Translations under genes and position numbers: made by a program
The notes under the pieces: generated by a model
The model's database searches: none
What the model was told of the DNA's origin: nothing
Seen by the model: the letters and a program-made list of their open reading frames with translations, nothing else
Shown: piece after piece, positions 17,739 to 26,072 of the stretch
Numbering within the stretch: position 1 is the stretch's first letter
Layout: each line of letters starts with the position of its first letter
Origin: a virus
DNA length: 64,000 nt
Direction: 5' to 3' (one strand)
IMG/VR virus record: IMGVR_UViG_3300034061_005227
Coordinates: 34,378 to 98,377 of that record

Positions 17739-18511
17739 TAGTCGTAATTTAATACCCCTTGAATATCAACCATTTCTTCGATTTCATTGGGGTCATATTT
17801 ATTAGATAATGGAGTTCTCCATATACTCATACTAGAACCAACAAACTTCAAATTACCCAAATCTTCTACTCGAGAATCGGTTAAATCTAACCAATCACCA
17901 ACATATTCCAAGTTACCCAAAGTTTCAATTTTACTTTTACTTAAATCAAGATACTTTTCAACCTTTCTCAACTCACCCAATGATTTAATATTTTCGGTAA
18001 TATCTACATCATTACCTCCCCAAAGATAACCAATTTCTTTAAGATTACCCAAACTTGTAACCTTTGTGGTCTCCAATCCTTTAATGGTTTTAACAGTTTC
18101 CAATTGACCCAAATCTTCCAATTCAACACAATCTTCAATAGACAATTCACCACCAACTTCTCTAAGATTACCAAGAGATTTTAAATGGTCAGACCCTTTC
18201 AAATACACATTACCACCAACATATTCCAAATCACCAAGGTCTTCAACAAATGAAAATCTTAAATATAAATCACCATCAATTTTCTTAATCTCACCCAATG
18301 ATTTAATAAATGCCGTGCTCAAGTTCAAATCATCAATGATATGAATACCAGTGAAACCTTTAGCTTCCTTGGCCTTCTTATATAGTTTCATAAAGTTAAG
18401 ATATCTCTCTTCATTAGAATCACCAGGTAAAGATTTCAAACTAATCTTGGCCAATTTTCCTTTTGATTCTTTAATCAATCTATGTTGTTCTTCAGTTATT
18501 ATTATTTTCAT
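17738..18511 (-). CDS. Leader-tagged leucine-rich-repeat protein, 257 aa
   Basis: Family D leader (MKIIITEEQHRLIKES) followed by about nine irregular leucine-rich repeats of ~20-22 residues, typified by LGNLEYVGDWLDLTDSRVED. The longest of five such proteins in this operon. LRR solenoids usually bind proteins. The array-like organisation with different repeat numbers points to expansion by duplication. Confidence 0.7.
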   Translation of the reverse strand: MKIIITEEQHRLIKESKGKLAKISLKSLPGDSNEERYLNFMKLYKKAKEAKGFTGIHIIDDLNLSTAFIKSLGEIKKIDGDLYLRFSFVEDLGDLEYVGGNVYLKGSDHLKSLGNLREVGGELSIEDCVELEDLGQLETVKTIKGLETTKVTSLGNLKEIGYLWGGNDVDITENIKSLGELRKVEKYLDLSKSKIETLGNLEYVGDWLDLTDSRVEDLGNLKFVGSSMSIWRTPLSNKYDPNEIEEMVDIQGVLNYD

Positions 18512-19083
18512 AATTGTTCTTTTTTAAATCTATCAAGTAAAGTTTTAATGTAATTATATGTTTTTGGTTTATATTCATTCTCAAACCAATCAACAAATTC
18601 ACTCACATTTTCAAATGATTTAGGACAATCAAACTCTTCATCATATATGTTTATTACATATTCTTCTTTGTCCTCAGGTGAATCAATTGGTGCTATATGA
18701 ATATTTGTTATAGATACTTGTGTTTTCTCATAACCCGCCCAATATGGTGTTGCATCAACACCAACATAATAATAATTTTCCTCATCCTTAAATCTACATT
18801 CCCACAATAATACTCCATCAATAAAATATTCAAGATTACAAGTTTTATATTTGTCATCTTTCTTTACCAAATCAGACAACAAATCACTTGCAACAATTTC
18901 ATTATCATCAGTAAATCTTGAATCTCTGATATCACCTTTTATAGGAAGATTACTCATTTCAGCAAGCTTCAATTTATTGATACCCATCATTTCACTCGCC
19001 TCAATAAAACCTTGGTTGTCAATTAGTTGTCTAATCTTAGTTGTGAACTTATCAAATTGTTCTTCAGTTATTATTACCTTCAT
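18508..19083 (-). CDS. Family D leader protein with HTH-like module, 191 aa
   Basis: Leader MKVIITEEQFDKF, module NQGFIEASEMMGINKLKLAEM then SNLPIKGD, and the same C-terminal domain as the 188-aa paralogue (LWECRFKDEENYYYV, ATPYWAG, EFDCPKSFENV). The two copies flank the 257-aa LRR gene, as expected after a segmental duplication. 4-base overlaps on both sides. Confidence 0.65.
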   Translation of the reverse strand: MKVIITEEQFDKFTTKIRQLIDNQGFIEASEMMGINKLKLAEMSNLPIKGDIRDSRFTDDNEIVASDLLSDLVKKDDKYKTCNLEYFIDGVLLWECRFKDEENYYYVGVDATPYWAGYEKTQVSITNIHIAPIDSPEDKEEYVINIYDEEFDCPKSFENVSEFVDWFENEYKPKTYNYIKTLLDRFKKEQL

Positions 19084-19424
19084 TTATCCATTCTTTTTCT
19101 AACCAATCTTTTAATGTATTCACCATACTTGTCCATTATGTTGGCGGCCATTGTATCGTGATATTCAAATAATTCCATATTAGTATTTGCACCCATTTCA
19201 TCAGGTATAGTTTCCCATACGACATTACTAATAACCCTTGTAACTAAATAATGAAATGTCGCGGTCTTATCATAAAATCTGTCAATATTTTTAATTACCC
19301 TATCAATTGCCTCAGGAATATTAATATATTTAATTCTCCTCCTAAAATAAGGTTTCAATCCATCATAGACATCATCAATCTTATTTAGTTCGTCATATTG
19401 AGATTCATTAATTATTATCCTCAT
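19080..19424 (-). CDS. Family D leader protein, 114 aa
   Basis: The internal ATG at 19424 gives the leader MRIIINESQYDELNKIDD; the ATG two codons upstream is also possible. Helical and basic, with YFRRRIKYI and a VVWETIPDEMG segment. Paralogue of the adjacent 132-aa protein, which has the same leader and the same YDGLxPY+RRRI motif. Function unknown. Confidence 0.6.
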   Translation of the reverse strand: MRIIINESQYDELNKIDDVYDGLKPYFRRRIKYINIPEAIDRVIKNIDRFYDKTATFHYLVTRVISNVVWETIPDEMGANTNMELFEYHDTMAANIMDKYGEYIKRLVRKRMDK

Positions 19425-19806
19425 CTTCAAGCATTTTAAGTAATTTACCCATTATATAACCACGATATTTCTTTTTAACTCTATCTGTCATTTCATTAAC
19501 ATAATCAAATAATCTTTCATCTTCACTTCCACCCCACTCATCAGGTATTGTACTCCAAACAACATTATGAATTATATCATCGATATGTCCATCAATACCA
19601 CGAGGACTTTTCTTAAGAACATTCATACGCCCGTGCAAAGCTTCCCTTTGAGAAGGAAAAACTTGCCTAAATCCAATCCTCATATCAATATCGTCCTTTA
19701 TATCAATATAATCAATCCTCCTACGATAATATGGGTCTAAACCATCATAGATATCATCAATCTTATTAAGTTCCTTATATTGAGATTCTGTAATTATTAA
19801 CTTCAT
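19408..19806 (-). CDS. Family D leader protein, 132 aa
   Basis: ATG at 19806 in an ATGA overlap with the preceding gene, giving MKLIITESQYKELNKIDD. It shares YDGLDPYYRRRIDYI and VVWSTIPDEWG with the 114-aa neighbour; a basic insert (residues ~45-65) distinguishes it. The pair is a tandem duplication. Confidence 0.65.
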   Translation of the reverse strand: MKLIITESQYKELNKIDDIYDGLDPYYRRRIDYIDIKDDIDMRIGFRQVFPSQREALHGRMNVLKKSPRGIDGHIDDIIHNVVWSTIPDEWGGSEDERLFDYVNEMTDRVKKKYRGYIMGKLLKMLEDEDNN

Positions 19807-20375
19807 AACCATATGTTTCCTTCAACATTTATTTTACTTCTTAATTCTTTCTCAGTAGTTTTCTTAGAGAGGGATGAATCCATAATATTCAATACATCAC
19901 CAACATATTTCAATTTTGGCAAATCCTGAATAAAAGTTTCTCTTAATGATAATGACCCACCAACATATTCCAATTCAGGTAGTTCCTCAGTATCACTTCC
20001 TCTTCCTCTAAAATCACCCCCAACATATCTCAATTTTGGAAAATCAATATCCGAGTTCGCAATATTAACATCACCATCAACTTTAATTAATAAAGGAAAT
20101 TCAAATCTTTTTCTGTTTGACATTTCAAAATCACCTGTAACCTCAACTAAGTATTCACAGAAATCTTTAAGATGTTCGTCATCCTCATATGTTAAACTCA
20201 AATCACCAATTACCTTTATACCAACCCAATTCTTAGTGTCCTTGGTCTTGTCAAATAAACTATAAATCTTTGTAATACCACCATCTTGATTCCACATATC
20301 TTCAGGTACAGGAAGTAATCTACCCTCACCCTCAATCAATAATCTATATTGTTCTTCTGTTATTATTATTTTCAT
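19803..20375 (-). CDS. Leader-tagged leucine-rich-repeat protein, 190 aa
   Basis: Leader MKIIITEEQYRLLIEGEG, an N-terminal cap containing GIKVIGDLSL, and five to six repeats of the form LPKLKYVGDVLNIMDSSL. It ends in a conserved cap with KKTTEKELRSKINVEGN. Closest in design to the next two genes. 4-base overlap with the neighbour. Confidence 0.7.
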   Translation of the reverse strand: MKIIITEEQYRLLIEGEGRLLPVPEDMWNQDGGITKIYSLFDKTKDTKNWVGIKVIGDLSLTYEDDEHLKDFCEYLVEVTGDFEMSNRKRFEFPLLIKVDGDVNIANSDIDFPKLRYVGGDFRGRGSDTEELPELEYVGGSLSLRETFIQDLPKLKYVGDVLNIMDSSLSKKTTEKELRSKINVEGNIWL

Positions 20376-21022
20376 AAATTAAGATGTCCTCCTACTTGTA
20401 TTTTTCTTAGTTTCTCTTCATTTTTTTTATCAGCTAAAGGTGTATGTCTCAATGTCAATACACCCTGAACAATTTCTAACTTAGGTAAATCCTTAATAAT
20501 TGTGTTATAAAGATTCAAATGTAATCCAACAGATTTCAATTCTGGTAATGAATGAATACCTGTTCTTTGTAAATATAAACAACCATCAACCTCTTTCAGT
20601 TTCGGTAATTCACTAATACCACTATCTTCCAAACTAACATCACCAGTTACATATTCCAAATTGGGGAATGAAATATTATCAACCTCAGAACCTCTCAAAT
20701 TACCATCAATAACTTTCAATTTACCGAAATTATTATCAGGATTTTCTTCAGCCAAAATTAAAGTTCCATCAATATAAACAACCTCATTGGTGAAATTATC
20801 CAAGTCATCATTATCATCAGCGTCAATCTCATAATAATCCAATTTACCAATAACCTTAATTCCATCAAATCCTTTAACATCTTTTAATTTGTTATAAAGA
20901 TTTAAGGTCTTAGTTACACCACCTATTGTTTGTAAAAAAGCATTAGGCACATTAAATAATTTACCATCACCCTCACTTTCAATAATCAATCTTAATTGTT
21001 CTTCAGTTATTATTAGTTTCAT
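20372..21022 (-). CDS. Leader-tagged leucine-rich-repeat protein, 216 aa
   Basis: Leader MKLIITEEQLRLIIESEG, cap (GVTKTLNLYNKLKDVKGFDG), then six or so ~20-residue repeats (LPELKSVGLHLNLYNTIIKD). The terminal cap KKNEEKLRKIQVGGHL matches those of the paralogues. Part of the leftward family D operon. Confidence 0.7.
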   Translation of the reverse strand: MKLIITEEQLRLIIESEGDGKLFNVPNAFLQTIGGVTKTLNLYNKLKDVKGFDGIKVIGKLDYYEIDADDNDDLDNFTNEVVYIDGTLILAEENPDNNFGKLKVIDGNLRGSEVDNISFPNLEYVTGDVSLEDSGISELPKLKEVDGCLYLQRTGIHSLPELKSVGLHLNLYNTIIKDLPKLEIVQGVLTLRHTPLADKKNEEKLRKIQVGGHLNL

Positions 21023-21612
21023 AATAATATATTTCCTCCTACTTGTATTTTATTTCTTAGTTCCTCTCTATTTGTTTTCTTAGCAAAGGGTGTCCCCATC
21101 AAGCTCATTGCCTCACCAACATATTTTAATTTTGGTAATTCACTTATCTGTGTTTGCCTCAAATTCAAACCACCTCCAACATATTCTAGTTCGGGTAATG
21201 ATGTAAGATTACTAACAGATAACGATAAAAACCCCATAACCTTTTTTAATTTTGGTAATAACACTTCACCTGTCAAATGACCTCTAAAACTACCACCAAC
21301 ATATTCCAATTTATTAAAATCGAAATCAAAATCATATTCAGGTAATAAAATATTTCCCTTAACATAAACAATTTCAGGTAATAAACTAAATAAGTGAAAA
21401 GTATCGTCAAAGTTCATTATTCTCAAGTTCAAGTCACCCAAAATCTTTATACCAACCCAACCTTTTTTAGATTTAGTTTTATGATATAATGTGAATAGTT
21501 TATCAATACCTTCTTCATCCTTTATTAATTCAGTTGGTATAGTAAATAACTTACCACCATTTTCATTCTCAATGATTAATCTATATTGTTCTTCAGTTAT
21601 TATTAGTTTCAT
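21019..21612 (-). CDS. Leader-tagged leucine-rich-repeat protein, 197 aa
   Basis: Leader MKLIITEEQYRLIIENENG; cap with KGWVGIKILGDLNL; repeats such as LPELEYVGGGLNLRQTQISE; terminal cap NREELRNKIQVGGNILL. Very similar to the 216- and 190-aa paralogues, so duplication looks recent. Overlaps both neighbours by 4 bases. Confidence 0.7.
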   Translation of the reverse strand: MKLIITEEQYRLIIENENGGKLFTIPTELIKDEEGIDKLFTLYHKTKSKKGWVGIKILGDLNLRIMNFDDTFHLFSLLPEIVYVKGNILLPEYDFDFDFNKLEYVGGSFRGHLTGEVLLPKLKKVMGFLSLSVSNLTSLPELEYVGGGLNLRQTQISELPKLKYVGEAMSLMGTPFAKKTNREELRNKIQVGGNILL

Positions 21613-22061
21613 AGATATATTTCTCTTCCAACATTTATTTGTTTCTCCAATTCTTCTTTACTAATCTTCTTAGAGAGGGGAGTAAAAAGTAAAGCCAAAT
21701 AACCCCCAACCGATGATAACTTTGGTAATGATTTTATTTTGGTTTTTGTTATATTCAAAAAACCACCAACCTCAGTCAATCTTGGTAAAGATTCTATTTT
21801 TGTATTTGCCAAATAAAGATTACCACCAACCTTAACCAAATAATCCAAAGTGGTAACATCGGCCTCTCTTTCATATAAATCCAAATCCCCATCAATATAA
21901 TATCCATCATACTTCCCACCCTTCTTTTTATTAATATGTAAAAACATATCATCCAAAGCTGATGGTTTCAAATTCTCAAATGATGTTAAATCAATAAGAT
22001 TCTTACCATCTTCATTCTCAATCAGTAATCTATATTGTTCTTCAGTTATTATTAGTTTCAT
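21609..22061 (-). CDS. Leader-tagged leucine-rich-repeat protein, 150 aa
   Basis: First gene of the leftward operon. The ATG at 22061 (third codon of the longer frame) gives the standard leader MKLIITEEQYRLLIENEDG. Only about four repeats (LPRLTEVGGFLNITKTKIKS), making it the shortest LRR copy. A GTATTTAT box lies ~20 bases upstream on the same strand and probably drives the nine-gene operon to 17172. Confidence 0.7.
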   Translation of the reverse strand: MKLIITEEQYRLLIENEDGKNLIDLTSFENLKPSALDDMFLHINKKKGGKYDGYYIDGDLDLYEREADVTTLDYLVKVGGNLYLANTKIESLPRLTEVGGFLNITKTKIKSLPKLSSVGGYLALLFTPLSKKISKEELEKQINVGREIYL

Positions 22062-22081
22062 ATTCAAATTATATTATCTAC

Positions 22082-22089
22082 ATAAATAC
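22082..22089 (-). promoter_or_regulatory. Late-type box GTATTTAT
   Basis: Minus-strand box 20 bases before the first gene of the family D operon. Confidence 0.55.
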
Positions 22090-22213
22090 CATAATGTAAT
22101 ATTAATATACTCACTCACCTCCATTTCCATTCATTTTTCCCCCATCCCTACGGTCGGGGTCAAACCACTCCGTTATGAATGTCATTCCCCTCGTTCATAT
22201 ATTAATACTACAT

Positions 22214-22289
22214 TATATTCATTCACATATAATCCCCCATCTAAAAGACCATATTTTACCAATACTATATTCATTTACATATAATCCCC
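22214..22289. repeat. Direct repeat pair, 24 bp
   Basis: TATATTCATTCACATATAAT then CCCC at 22214-22237 recurs with one mismatch (TATATTCATTTACATATAAT) at 22266-22289, 52 bases apart. The phrase CATATATTAATACTA also occurs twice (near 22196 and 22577). Confidence 0.7.
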
Positions 22290-22850
22290 ACCATTATGGT
22301 AATCCATTATATAACCCACACAATTCCCCCATACAACACTTTTCTATATGTCTTCGACTCTACATATGGTAAGTGGGGAAATGTCCTCTAAGATAGTAAT
22401 TTACTATGGTATTTCATAATAGATATTCCATATCATTCCAGGAAATATATTGGTAAATTATATAAGGGGTTTATGAAAGGATTGTTATGGTAATCCATCA
22501 AAATATGATACGATTTGATACTTAAAGATACGATTAATTCCATCAAAGATGGGGGTTGAAGTATTCATTTTATAACATATATTAATACTATTCCTAAGAC
22601 ATTACATGTCCCACCCGACTCAAATATATAACTAACATTTTTATCTGGGAAATGTATATAGTAAAAAAAATACCTCTACAGATACCGCCAGACACAAAAA
22701 AGTGGGTTTTTAATACGCTGGAATGTATTTATCAGTGGTAAGTTGTGGGAAAAGGTGGGAATTAATTACCATAAAACCCTTCAAAGGGATTGTCCCCTCC
22801 ACCTGACATAATGACATTTTCAAATTTTTTAACAATTTTAACACATAAAC

Positions 22851-22872
22851 TTATCCACTGACATAGCGTCAG
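22851..22872. promoter_or_regulatory. DnaA-box-like site and TGAC palindrome
   Basis: TTATCCACT (one mismatch to the DnaA box) overlaps an inverted repeat CTGAC-N5-GTCAG, ~22 bases before the start of the 107-aa gene. Could be an operator, an origin site or both. Confidence 0.35.
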
Positions 22873-22893
22873 GTACATTTTATAAACAAAGTT

Positions 22894-23217
22894 ATGAACA
22901 ATTATCTATCCAATATCCCCACCATAATAGAACAAGTAGACAAGGAGTATCATGTTATATACACAATACAAGAAGATACAATGACAATAGTAGGGGGATG
23001 TAATTATAAAGAATGGGAACAAAGGTCCAAATACCAAACTGAACCTGTCTATCTGCTGACACAAGTATATATGTTCGAAATCATAGATTATATAAATGAA
23101 AAATCCCCACTCAACGAGGGGGATTTAACCAAGCTCCAAATGGAGATAAGAACTGATTCTCTTGCCAAACTAAAAGATTACATATCCTCGTTATCAGGAA
23201 TACCCATACAAATGTAG
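22894..23217 (+). CDS. Hypothetical protein, 107 aa
   Basis: Soluble protein with no leader or signal peptide. Its codon use is richer in C than in neighbouring genes, like the rest of 22-24.6 kb. It begins 22 bases after the TGAC palindrome, so may be controlled by it. No family recognised. Its last 40 bases overlap a small gene on the other strand. Confidence 0.55.
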   Translation: MNNYLSNIPTIIEQVDKEYHVIYTIQEDTMTIVGGCNYKEWEQRSKYQTEPVYLLTQVYMFEIIDYINEKSPLNEGDLTKLQMEIRTDSLAKLKDYISSLSGIPIQM

Positions 23218-23336
23218 TTATTCCAAAACTTGGCAAACAAAGAGGTGGGATATCTCTTGGAAACTTTCTCCCCAAGATAAAAGATAAACCACCATATTAA
23301 AACGAGGATGGTCGGTATTACTATTAAGTAAATCAT
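23178..23336 (-). CDS. Small membrane protein, 52 aa
   Basis: A short frame read by me: ATG at 23336, one base after the stop of the upstream gene (TAATATG), with an N-terminal membrane segment (MIYLIVIPTILVLIWWFIFY) and a basic cytoplasmic-type remainder (EKVSKRYP). The tight spacing to the two upstream genes supports it as the third member of a leftward operon. The 3' end overlaps the opposite-strand 107-aa gene. Confidence 0.5.
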   Translation of the reverse strand: MIYLIVIPTILVLIWWFIFYLGEKVSKRYPTSLFAKFWNNYICMGIPDNEDM

Positions 23337-23337
23337 A

Positions 23338-23763
23338 TTAACTATATGTATAACGGTTTATTCTAATCTCAGTAAGATGCGTAATTAATGTGTAATAGTT
23401 TCTATAAAAATGTGTAGAGAAGATTGGGGACACCCACTTATTCATATCTTGTCTAACAATATCCTGTACATCTCTATAGTCACTCCTATTACCCCTACCA
23501 TTCTTAAATAAGGTAATATTACGACCATAACCACTTCTAACACATTCAATCACCTTGATGTTCAAATCAATATACTTATACTCTCCCTTCCAATGTCTAC
23601 TATCAATCTTCACATTAACATTCACCTTGTAAGTAATGGTCAATCCATATCCCTGACAAGTAAATGTCTTTCCCTTCATAAGTTTCTTTACAATGTTTTC
23701 AATCATAGTGGTGGTGTTTGTGATACAACAAAGATAATAAACCATCCCCACACTACAAAACAT
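23338..23763 (-). CDS. Hypothetical protein with hydrophobic N-terminus, 141 aa
   Basis: The start at 23763 lies 2 bases after the upstream stop. The N-terminus (MFCSVGMVYYLCCITN) could be a short signal or lipoprotein peptide; an internal ATG at 23706 is the alternative. The body is basic and beta-rich with a DVQDIVRQDMNKWV helix. No family recognised; middle gene of a three-gene operon for envelope proteins. Confidence 0.5.
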   Translation of the reverse strand: MFCSVGMVYYLCCITNTTTMIENIVKKLMKGKTFTCQGYGLTITYKVNVNVKIDSRHWKGEYKYIDLNIKVIECVRSGYGRNITLFKNGRGNRSDYRDVQDIVRQDMNKWVSPIFSTHFYRNYYTLITHLTEIRINRYTYS

Positions 23764-23765
23764 TT

Positions 23766-24140
23766 CTAATTAATTCTTTTCCCCTTGCGATACATTACCA
23801 CAAACGGATTATCATAAGTCCTATTCAATACCTCCATCAACTTCAATGCCTCAGTATAACTATTAACAATGGTTGGGGATATGGTATATCTATATACTTC
23901 CCTACCACTCGGTAATAAACAATAGTCCACCTCACATCTATGCGTCCTCAAATACTTACCAAACTTATTCCTGTCTACATAGGATGATGATACAACCTGT
24001 ACACGATAGGTCATCTCACTCATATTAAGTGAGTCAATTAATTGAATGGTCTTATTGGTGGGGTTGAACATACTCGAACAATCTATTCCCTGAGAATACA
24101 ATGAACCCCCAACCAACATTAATAATAATGTCTTCTTCAT
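23766..24140 (-). CDS. Secreted protein with SPOR-like domain, 124 aa
   Basis: Start at 24140 gives a signal peptide (MKKTLLLMLVGGSLYSQG). The mature part (about 45-120) has YRVQVVSSS, a VYRYTI strand and an EALKLMEVLN helix followed by PFVVMYRKGKR, a pattern like SPOR peptidoglycan-binding domains. First gene of a leftward operon with two other envelope-type proteins. The SPOR assignment is tentative. Confidence 0.5.
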   Translation of the reverse strand: MKKTLLLMLVGGSLYSQGIDCSSMFNPTNKTIQLIDSLNMSEMTYRVQVVSSSYVDRNKFGKYLRTHRCEVDYCLLPSGREVYRYTISPTIVNSYTEALKLMEVLNRTYDNPFVVMYRKGKRIN

Positions 24141-24225
24141 ATTGGTTCTTGATTTAAGTGTGAACAACAAAGGTAATATATGGTGCCGGCATTACCAAAC
24201 ATTCCCCCATCTTTATTTTATTATT

Positions 24226-24258
24226 GTTATCCACATTGTCATCTTGTCAGTGGATAAC
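24226..24258. promoter_or_regulatory. Inverted DnaA-box-like repeat
   Basis: GTTATCCAC (24226-24234) and GTGGATAAC (24250-24258) are perfect 9-bp inverted arms around a 15-base spacer that holds two TGTCA half-sites. The left arm with the next base is the consensus TTATCCACA. Confidence 0.5.
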
Positions 24259-24558
24259 TATGTTCATATCCCCATCATATACGAGAGCATTACCTATGTC
24301 ATATTGTCATAGGGTTTCATTTGACATAGGAGGGGCTATCTATTTTATTTGATTGTTTGAAATGGTATGGGTGGGGTTGGTGGCCTATATGGGGGGTGGT
24401 ATGGGTATATACCCCCCTCCTCCGTATCCCCCCTCCCTATATTTGTCGTATTTTTCGTAAAAAGGGGGGACAATCCCCTAAACAAAGTATATGGGTGAAA
24501 AAATATTTATGGAAAAAATTCTGAAAATTGGAAAAATGTCCCTATATTGAAAAAAAAA

Positions 24559-24591
24559 TTTTGGGAAATTGGAAAATTACTCCTATCTTTA
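24559..24591 (+). promoter_or_regulatory. Host-type promoter TTTTG-N20-TATCTTTA
   Basis: Near match to the Bacteroidota TTTG/TAnnTTTG pair, 15 bases before the HNH gene at 24607. Confidence 0.45.
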
Positions 24592-24606
24592 AAAAAATCG
24601 AATAAT

Positions 24607-25356
24607 ATGTGTGGAGTAAAAAAAGTGTGTAGTTCTTGTAAAATTGGGAAGGTACTGGATGATTTTTTCAATGACAAAAAGGGGACATATGGTAAGGCTA
24701 GTTATTGTAAACCTTGTACTAGTATTAGAAAGAAAAATGAATATGAAAAAAACAAAGAATCAATATTGCTCAAGCGAAAAGAACGTCACAAAAAAACCTA
24801 TGTAAAAAAGGAAAAAGGAATTGACAATATAATAGGTATGAGGGTAGGTAGATTAGTTGTTACTGAATTTGTTGAGTCGGTAAAGAACTATGGTGTTAAA
24901 TGGAAATGTCAATGTGATTGTGGTAATGAGGTGGATGTTTTCAGAAAGGATTTGACAAAAAAACAAAATCCAACAAGGTCTTGTGGATGTTTGGTTAAAG
25001 ATATTGTTAGTGAAAGAATGTCGGGGTCTAATCATTATAATTGGAAGGGGGGTGAACCAATAGTTAATGGGAAGGGATATCTTGAATATAGACATGGTGA
25101 ATTCAGAGGGATGCGAGAACATAGGGTTATATATGAACAACACTACGGAATCAAATTATTACCCCACCAAAACATACATCATATAAATGGGATAAGGACT
25201 GACAATAGAATTGAGAATTTGGAGTTATGGGATACATCACAACCTGCGGGACAAAGGATAGATGAAAAGATTAATTTTTATTTTAGCCTATTGAAAGAGT
25301 ATAAAGAACATCCGTTATATAAAGAATTAATTGAGCAACAAATTGCGGAATTATAA
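24607..25356 (+). CDS. HNH homing-type endonuclease, 249 aa
   Basis: ATG at 24607 begins the conserved part; the longer frame uses a TTG and low-complexity sequence. Layout: N-terminal treble-clef-like CxxC pair (CSSCKIGK, then YCKPC), a basic linker, a second zinc module (CQCDCGNEVDVF then SCGCL), and a C-terminal HNH_3-type nuclease core (about 180-235) with EHRVIYEQHYG, NIHHINGIRTDNRIENLEL. This is the build of free-standing phage HNH endonucleases that cut DNA and spread themselves. Next to a region with unusual composition, consistent with mobility. Confidence 0.8.
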   Translation: MCGVKKVCSSCKIGKVLDDFFNDKKGTYGKASYCKPCTSIRKKNEYEKNKESILLKRKERHKKTYVKKEKGIDNIIGMRVGRLVVTEFVESVKNYGVKWKCQCDCGNEVDVFRKDLTKKQNPTRSCGCLVKDIVSERMSGSNHYNWKGGEPIVNGKGYLEYRHGEFRGMREHRVIYEQHYGIKLLPHQNIHHINGIRTDNRIENLELWDTSQPAGQRIDEKINFYFSLLKEYKEHPLYKELIEQQIAEL

Positions 25357-25400
25357 TTTTCTCGTTATCACTCGTATTCAAATCCCCAACCCATTTTTTG
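25357..25400. repeat. Intergenic repeat module, copy 1
   Basis: CTCGTTATCACTCGTATTCA followed by AATCCCCAACCC and a T run. Family of four copies found just behind genes between 25.3 and 29.7 kb. Confidence 0.6.
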
Positions 25401-25483
25401 GGAAAAAATCTGATGTGTACAAATATAAGTGAAATTGTAAAAAAAATATTTTTGGAAAAATTTTAGAAATTGTGAAATAGTAA

Positions 25484-25491
25484 TATCTTTG
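25484..25491 (+). promoter_or_regulatory. Host-type -7 element TATCTTTG
   Basis: TAnnTTTG match, 30 bases before the ATG at 25522; no -33 TTTG at the usual distance. Confidence 0.45.
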
Positions 25492-25521
25492 TTGAGATTA
25501 CTAACAAAAAAAAATACTAAA

Positions 25522-26064
25522 ATGAAAAAATTAAGTCCAAGTCAGCAAGTAAGAATTAAAGCTTGTTATATTCTTATCAAAGGATGTTTAAAAGATTGTA
25601 TTGAAGCTAGGAATAATGATATTATATTATACGATGCTTTGGTTAGTTCATTAAGGAGTCAGATATTTGATGTTTCTTTTTTTGATACTGGATTAAAATC
25701 TGTTGGTGTAATTGAATTGGAGAAAGTGATAAAGGAAATGAAAAAGAATGGGATGATTAGTGAACTTAAAAAGGATGAGTTTAAGATAGTTAAGGAGCAT
25801 GTTGTTAATAGGGTTGTTATTGTTGTGTTGTTATTGGAATATCTTCAACAAAACCCTGATATGACGATTGAGGAGTTTACTGATTTTTTATATAAGTACA
25901 ATGTTACGGTGACAGTAACCAAGATGGAACATAATAGTTTGTCGGCAACTACTGGTTATTACATAAAGGATATTACTGATTATGAAAGTAGAAATATCAT
26001 CATTTATAATTTTGACACTATATTTGAAAACATAAAGATAAATCCTAATCTTATTATTAGGTAA
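25522..26064 (+). CDS. Hypothetical protein, 180 aa
   Basis: ATG at 25522 is preferred to a TTG at 25489 that overlaps the promoter element. A helical, lysine-rich protein with KACYILIKGCLKDC and a VVNRVVIVVLLLEYL helix. No leader or signal peptide; no family recognised. Followed by a hairpin terminator and repeat copy 2. Confidence 0.55.
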   Translation: MKKLSPSQQVRIKACYILIKGCLKDCIEARNNDIILYDALVSSLRSQIFDVSFFDTGLKSVGVIELEKVIKEMKKNGMISELKKDEFKIVKEHVVNRVVIVVLLLEYLQQNPDMTIEEFTDFLYKYNVTVTVTKMEHNSLSATTGYYIKDITDYESRNIIIYNFDTIFENIKINPNLIIR

Positions 26065-26072
26065 ATTAGTTT

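Larger units (their letters stand above)
22090..22893. other. Long non-coding region, possible replication or control region
   Basis: About 0.8 kb without a convincing gene, between the leftward LRR operon and a rightward gene. It holds short direct repeats, TGACA half-sites near 22803-22872, a DnaA-box-like TTATCCAC (22851) and an inverted repeat CTGAC/GTCAG (22858-22872). A 29-codon frame at 22652-22741 is not supported by length or context. C runs on the top strand make its composition unlike the coding regions. Confidence 0.4.
24141..24606. other. Non-coding region with DnaA-box-like sites and G/C-tract hairpins
   Basis: About 0.47 kb without a gene. It holds a perfect DnaA box TTATCCACA (24227-24235) inside an inverted repeat, several TGTCA/TGACA half-sites with a CCTATG...CATAGG palindrome near 24293-24314, and long G and C tracts (24385-24440) able to fold on each other, unusual in so AT-rich a genome. 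Confidence 0.45.

Noticed and set aside
22175-22372. 65-aa open frame in the non-coding region
   Set aside because: His/Pro/Tyr-rich low-complexity translation of a repeat-bearing C-rich segment, no start context or neighbour coupling.
22652-22741. 29-aa frame beginning MYIVKKIPLQ
   Set aside because: Very short, no promoter box, no conserved feature; chance cannot be excluded.
24141-24606. Riboswitch upstream of the HNH gene
   Set aside because: The G/C tracts fold but match no riboswitch class I know, and the promoter lies between them and the gene.
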